Translations under genes and position numbers: made by a program
From: Phoenix dactylifera
Lineage: Eukaryota > Streptophyta > Magnoliopsida > Arecales > Arecaceae
Length of the DNA: 64,000 bases
Assembly (NCBI RefSeq): GCF_009389715.1
Contig: NC_052404.1
Span: 11,771,756 to 11,835,755 of the forward strand
Direction: 5' to 3'
The notes under the pieces: generated by a model
The model's input: the letters and a program-made list of their open reading frames with translations, nothing else
What the model was told of the DNA's origin: nothing
The model's database searches: none
Part shown: piece by piece, positions 59,134 through 64,000 of the stretch
Numbering within the stretch: the first letter of the stretch is position 1
Layout: the number at the start of each line of letters is the position of its first letter

Positions 59134-60294
59134 AAGATAAACATGAAGCAGAAATCAAGAAGGAGATTTACATAATTACCAAGAAGCCCATGCTAATCTC
59201 ATTGCTGCCTACTTCCTAACGTTTATATGATTCCATATGGCGGCTACACTATAGAGTTCAAATATCTCATAGTTGCAATTACGAGATAGTTCTTACTAAG
59301 CATACATACATAAATAGCATTGCTGCTGGGCCAGAACAACAAAAAAGCTAATTGAACTTGTAGGGTTCTATAGTCTGTGTTGTTTTAGAAATCCGTAGAT
59401 AGAACACAACAGCTCTGCTGAACATTTTTCAACGCATTAGGCATGAGAGTGACGCCTCATCAAGCTTATTATCTGGGACAATCCAATTACAATGCTGGCT
59501 TTATGGTGTACATATGGAGTTCAATTGGCCATTGATTATAATCTTTTAACAAGGGAAATTTCTGTTCCAATTTGCATTTAATAAGATAAAAAATGGAAGG
59601 CCGGAATTTGATTTCAGTTAGTATTAACATGAATCTAAAAAAATTAGATGTTCGGTACAGCATATAAAGATCTTGGCATGAAGAAGATTATACTTGAGCA
59701 ACATATTTACATATCACATTCCATCTATGCAATGATACTGATGCACGCCCGGAAAAAAGAACAAGAACAACAATAATAACAAGAAAGTTGGCATATGCAC
59801 CTTCTTCCGTTAACAAAGTGCAACAAAATAACAAGTATAATTCCAAAAGTGTAAGACAAAAATTGTTTGCAATTTAAAGTTCAATAAGGCCAACACAGTG
59901 AATAAGTTCCTGATAGCTTTGATAAGTCCAAGGGAAAATAAACTGCAAGGTAGAAGAAAAAAATTGCTAAGCCAAAATCCAAGCACTAAAATAGCGACAG
60001 CAACAAGACTAGGTTGATTACATAGGTGGCTTTCACAATATGCTGGAATTAAACAGTTAAGCTCTAATGAATAACTTTATTAATGAATTCCTGAAAGACT
60101 AATATATCGTAAAACCCTATGTATGAACAAATTATAAAGAAAAGATTATCTTATCAAATAAATAGATGGTTCACAGAAATTGATATTTGAGAATTCATCA
60201 TCTGAGAAAGAATTATAATAAATAACATTTATATAACAATACATGTGGATAAAATACACATATTTTCATGAGAAGCAGAGTGAATAACAATTAC
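59134..60294. other. AT-rich region, nothing assigned
   Basis: No gene, repeat or RNA feature could be supported. It may be intron or 3' flank of the minus-strand gene at the right edge. Confidence 0.4.
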
Positions 60295-60356
60295 CTTCTC
60301 CCACTGACGTATGTGCATTTTATTTTCTTGATAAAGATGTTCAGCTGGATGGAAGC
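60295..60356 (-). CDS. Putative exon of an unidentified minus-strand gene
   Basis: Between an acceptor (GATAG) and a donor (AAG|GTAATT) this 62-bp segment reads FHPAEHLYQENKMHIRQWEK, which looks like real protein. It probably belongs with the exons at 61635 and 63545-64000, but the connecting exons were not resolved. Confidence 0.35.
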
Positions 60357-61048
60357 CTATCAATGGTCAACAGAAAACTTGCAAAGCTTGCAAATCTACC
60401 TAGGCCGAAGATCTCGCTGAAAAGCAGAAAAGATATGTTAAGAAAAGATAATCAATGATCTCAACCACATACTAGTGGTTTCCTATTATTTTGGTGGGTG
60501 AGCATGACCCCTTCCACACGCTTCCAGAGTACAACTTCACAAACAAAAAAAATGGTTACTGAAATAGCACTAGCAGTGTAGCAAGAGCACAAAGTTGGAC
60601 AGCTTCGTAGCGTACAACTGAATATATGCAATGTCAAAGTAAGATATACCAAGTCTGCCAGTTATACAAAGGAGCCATCCAATCATCCCATAAAAGATAT
60701 AGCAAAATAGCAGTTTGAGGGACCCTTCATCAGCGATTGCATGCTTCAGCTTTTTAATACATTTCAAATAAATATCCATCAATCTAAGGGAAAGATGAAA
60801 CAACGTGATTCAAATGCACCAGAATTATTGTCCCTTACAACTAGCTTATGTATATCAAAACATGGACCGGTGGAACCCTCCTGAAGTGGGCACTTTGGGG
60901 CATTACCAAACCGGACCATTCAGTTACTGGGATGATTTGGCTGGTCAATCCAGTTCTAGAATTGAATTGTTTTTATTATAGAAACCCCTCCTGATCCTCT
61001 CCCTCTCTCTAGATTCTTCTCTCCCTCACTTCCCCCCTCTCTCCTTCT

Positions 61049-61053
<5 letters not shown>

Positions 61054-61118
<65 letters not shown>
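61054..61118. repeat. (CT)n microsatellite
   Basis: About 30 uninterrupted CT units inside a longer pyrimidine-rich stretch (61005-61185), followed by a short C-run. Confidence 0.9.
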
Positions 61119-61131
<13 letters not shown>

Positions 61132-61634
61132 CCCCCCCCTTCCCTCTCTCAATTCTCCTCTCCCCTCTCTCTCTCTCTCTTGATGCTCTATGCCGAGATC
61201 GGGATGTCATCTAGGATTAGGGATCCACAACGATAATGACTCCGCAGCTAGGGTTAGGGTTCTGTTAGAAACCTCTCTCTAATTCATAATTAGTTTATTG
61301 ACAGGGAGTTCACATCAAAACTTCTATAAGGCCACATAAAATGATCACAACTCTCAATGTCAAGGATCACTTAAAAAGCGCCATAATGTGAGAAGAAATC
61401 AGACAAGGGGAGAAAAAAAATCATAAGCTGAAGGTACCTTGGTTGATTCATGAAAAACCAATGTTACTAAATTACATTTTAGAATATAGAGAGTTCCAAA
61501 TAGAACCCTGGTATCAGCATAGCAACTTTACAACATAACACAGAGCAAGATAAGGTCGTTGATCAGAAACTTGGGGCAGTTTTCCACATGAAGATACAGC
61601 GATTGTGTTGCCGAAATTTAATGCTAACAGCCAC

Positions 61635-61736
61635 AGAGTGATATTGCTGTTCCCAATAGCCAAATATATTGCCCATATAAAAGTCTGACAGTGTATCCTT
61701 TTCCAACCTCGGCTGCATATCGTACAATAGATTGGC
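61635..61736 (-). CDS. Putative exon of an unidentified minus-strand gene
   Basis: One frame reads NLLYDMQPRLEKDTLSDFYM and then GNIFGYWEQQYHS, which has normal protein character, near an acceptor-like TAG on its upstream side. The exon ends are uncertain, and another frame is also open across this span. The family is not recognised. Confidence 0.35.
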
Positions 61737-63544
61737 TCTATTTCAAGGTACACTTTGCCCTTAGCATGCTAGACTAATGAGCAAGATCATGGCAGGCAGC
61801 AGTGCAGTTGATAAGTTGGGTCAGGTTGCAACTAAATGACTGTGTTAGGTCAAGTTGAAGCTTTGCCATTGCAAAGTTATTATTGAGAAACCCAACTCAG
61901 CAAACAGGTTGGACCGATCATGTTTAGGTTGAGCCATTATAATGGTTTCTGAGGAGGTCCTTGTTATATATGTTAATAATGAGCAAACTAAGTCATAGTT
62001 TTTTCTCGTTGATTGTTATTTCGTTGTATGGGGCATTAAAAGACAAGAACAATGGTCATTATCTAACATCCATTTACTATATAAGATAATAATTTTTAAC
62101 TACAGCATTTTGTATCAACTAGAAAAATAAATTTTATTGAGTAACATTTAAAACTAAGCATAGCAATTATACCAAATGGTCAATTGAATTTTTTTTTCAA
62201 CCTTATAGAATTAGAATTGCTCATTTTTGTTTGATTTAATGAAAAAAAGAATGAAACAGTTTGTCATTTTTTGTTCTATCACTAGACAGAATAGCAAGAC
62301 AAATAGGGGTCCATTATTCCTCATCTACAAATATCAAAAATTTTGATGCCATGAAGCAGGCAAAGGGATGAAAGGGTCACCTTCTTCTGCTTGCTTGATC
62401 GAAATCTATTCTATAATTGAGCAAATGAAGTGCTACTTAACTTAGTAGTAGAAACTTGGAGAGACAAACAAAGAGAGGACTCTCTCATTGAAAGATAAAG
62501 TCATATTTTTTAAATCAATTTAGTTGATTTGGCCATGACTATTTTGGCATGCTAAAATGGAACGACTAGGGGATCCAATAGAACAAACCTCCACAGGAGT
62601 CTTTAGGTCATCTCATGCTGTTAATTAACAAGCCTTTTATTATCTATCTCATTTCTAGCTAATACGTGTGCTTGGGAGTTCTTGAAAATTGAATAAACCA
62701 AGAATTATTTTTTTGTTTAACTCTACAATGATCTAAGCAAATCATGATATCCTTTTTCTGGTATTTGACCATTATTTTTTTGTTACAGGAGCAAATAACA
62801 TTCACTGTAATCATCATTATTTTAGTCTTGTATAATCACAGTCTAGACAGTTTGATGGAAATACCTGCTGTTATAACCATCATAACTTAAGGTTGATAAC
62901 GATTTTAATGGGGTCTGATATAATGAGAAAATTGCATCATTGAAACATTGATCTAAGATTTTTATGCTAAATTTGATAATTATAGATGTCATTATCTATT
63001 TGTCCAATACTCACAAATGGATGACTAAATCCTTTTTTCTTGTTACATAATGAAGTAGGATGATTGAAAAGAAAGAAGTGGAAAAGGTCAGGGCTACATC
63101 TAAAGCTTCATATTTTATGTAATAATATAATATTAATTGCATAATAAAGTTGAAGAGTACAATCATCAAGAACTTGAAAAACTTGAAGCAGGATATCACA
63201 AGCACATCTCTTGCTTATTAAATTGTGAAGATATGTGCTTTATGAAAGGATTTTAGAAGGAATTTTAAGCAGTCTTCTTACAATAGAGTGGCCACAAATG
63301 TTAGCATACATTATACAGTTTGACTGGTATATTGCCATGAGTATCCATTGAACAAAAACAATCCATTAATCCTATATGATGAATATGACTGTAAAAATAG
63401 ATTCTTATAGTGGATATCAGCATTAGCCAAAGGTTCAGCTCATTCAGGTGCAGGCAATGAAATTAAATTGTATCACTTATTACCTCTCATCACAGAGCTC
63501 TTTTGCCCGTAAATAACTACTTCAAAGAAGGTGAGCCAACTTAC

Positions 63545-64000
63545 TCGTGGGCCACGATCTACCACTTGTGGTTGTCTGCTCCCCATTGCCCGTGGTTGCT
63601 GAATCAAATGCGGGCTATCGTGCTTATAGAAAGCTTGCAAGGCTCTAACCATGAATGGGCGCACTATATTCACTTCCATTGCAGAAAGATTTTTGAGCTG
63701 CATTAAATGAATAATTCTCAATGTATGACAAGCAGCTTCACATGAGAAACAATTATTTTTATCAGCCTTCAACAAAAGTATGAACAAGATTTAAATTAGG
63801 AAGTCCCATATTCATGATGGGCTTGCAGTTTCTTCATCATCATTGCAAACTTAAAAAAGGTTCTAAATAAGAACTCAACTTAAGAAACAAAAATTATACA
63901 CAATTATTAACCTGAGGAAACTCAGCACAACAATTTGCACTTTCCAATGGAGTTTTATGTGGCAAAGCCCCAAGAAAAGGATCATATAAGAGATCTATTA
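63545..64000 (-). CDS. Partial unidentified gene, two exons at the right edge
   Basis: Exon 64000-63912 runs off the window and reads IDLLYDPFLGALPHKTPLES to FPQ, ending at CAG|GTTAAT. Exon 63766-63545 starts after AAG and encodes 74 residues in the same phase, including LSAMEVNIVRPFMVRALQAF and ending before a consensus donor GTAAGT. The composition and clean phase support a real gene transcribed leftward, perhaps through the putative exons at 61635 and 60295. I do not recognise the family and assign no function. Confidence 0.6.

Overview
This is a plant nuclear window, most likely from a monocot. Supporting signs are a very GC-rich glucanase gene beside AT-rich neighbours, long repeat-loaded introns, a Copia retrotransposon, a hAT transposon and Tourist-like elements. 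A palm or another large-genome commelinid is plausible, but that is a guess and no species call is made. Gene structures were read by hand from splice sites and reading phase; nothing was searched against a database.

Layout. At 1-1.8 kb there is repetitive upstream DNA with a decayed minus-strand exon. At 1.8-4.3 kb (+) lies a three-exon GH17 beta-1,3-glucanase with a C-terminal X8/CBM43 domain. At 4.70-10.06 kb sits a complete hAT transposon: 8-bp target duplication, 17-bp identical inverted ends, a two-exon transposase, and captured host gene pieces including an aldo-keto reductase exon-intron-exon segment. From 43.04 down to 10.96 kb (-) runs one 17-exon gene. Its spliced exons give 2069 codons in phase, and it is recognisably PRT6, the UBR-box/RING E3 ligase of the Arg/N-degron pathway. 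Intron 10 of this gene is about 14.7 kb because it holds an 11.4-kb Copia-type LTR element (15.18-26.58 kb) in the antisense direction. At 48.7-51.6 kb (-) is a three-exon DUF506/PDDEXK_6 gene. At 52.8-53.3 kb is a promoter-like GC island with no convincing gene. From 53 to 60 kb is mostly AT-rich DNA with Tourist-like elements and a broken PPR fragment. At the right edge (-) are exons of an unidentified gene that continues outside the window.

The most unusual object is the LTR element. Upstream of its TATA box the LTR carries about two dozen copies or near-copies of the palindrome GAGTCGACTC, followed by three MSA-like (AACGG) motifs. Downstream of the TATA box, in what should be the RNA leader, is an 11-bp stem-loop and then a row of nine small hairpins with a shared loop and compensating stem changes. 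The same palindrome recurs inside the gag frame as an EST-P repeat. The LTRs differ by only about a dozen substitutions while pol is badly decayed, so the element looks like a recently moved non-autonomous copy. These points are inferences from sequence alone.
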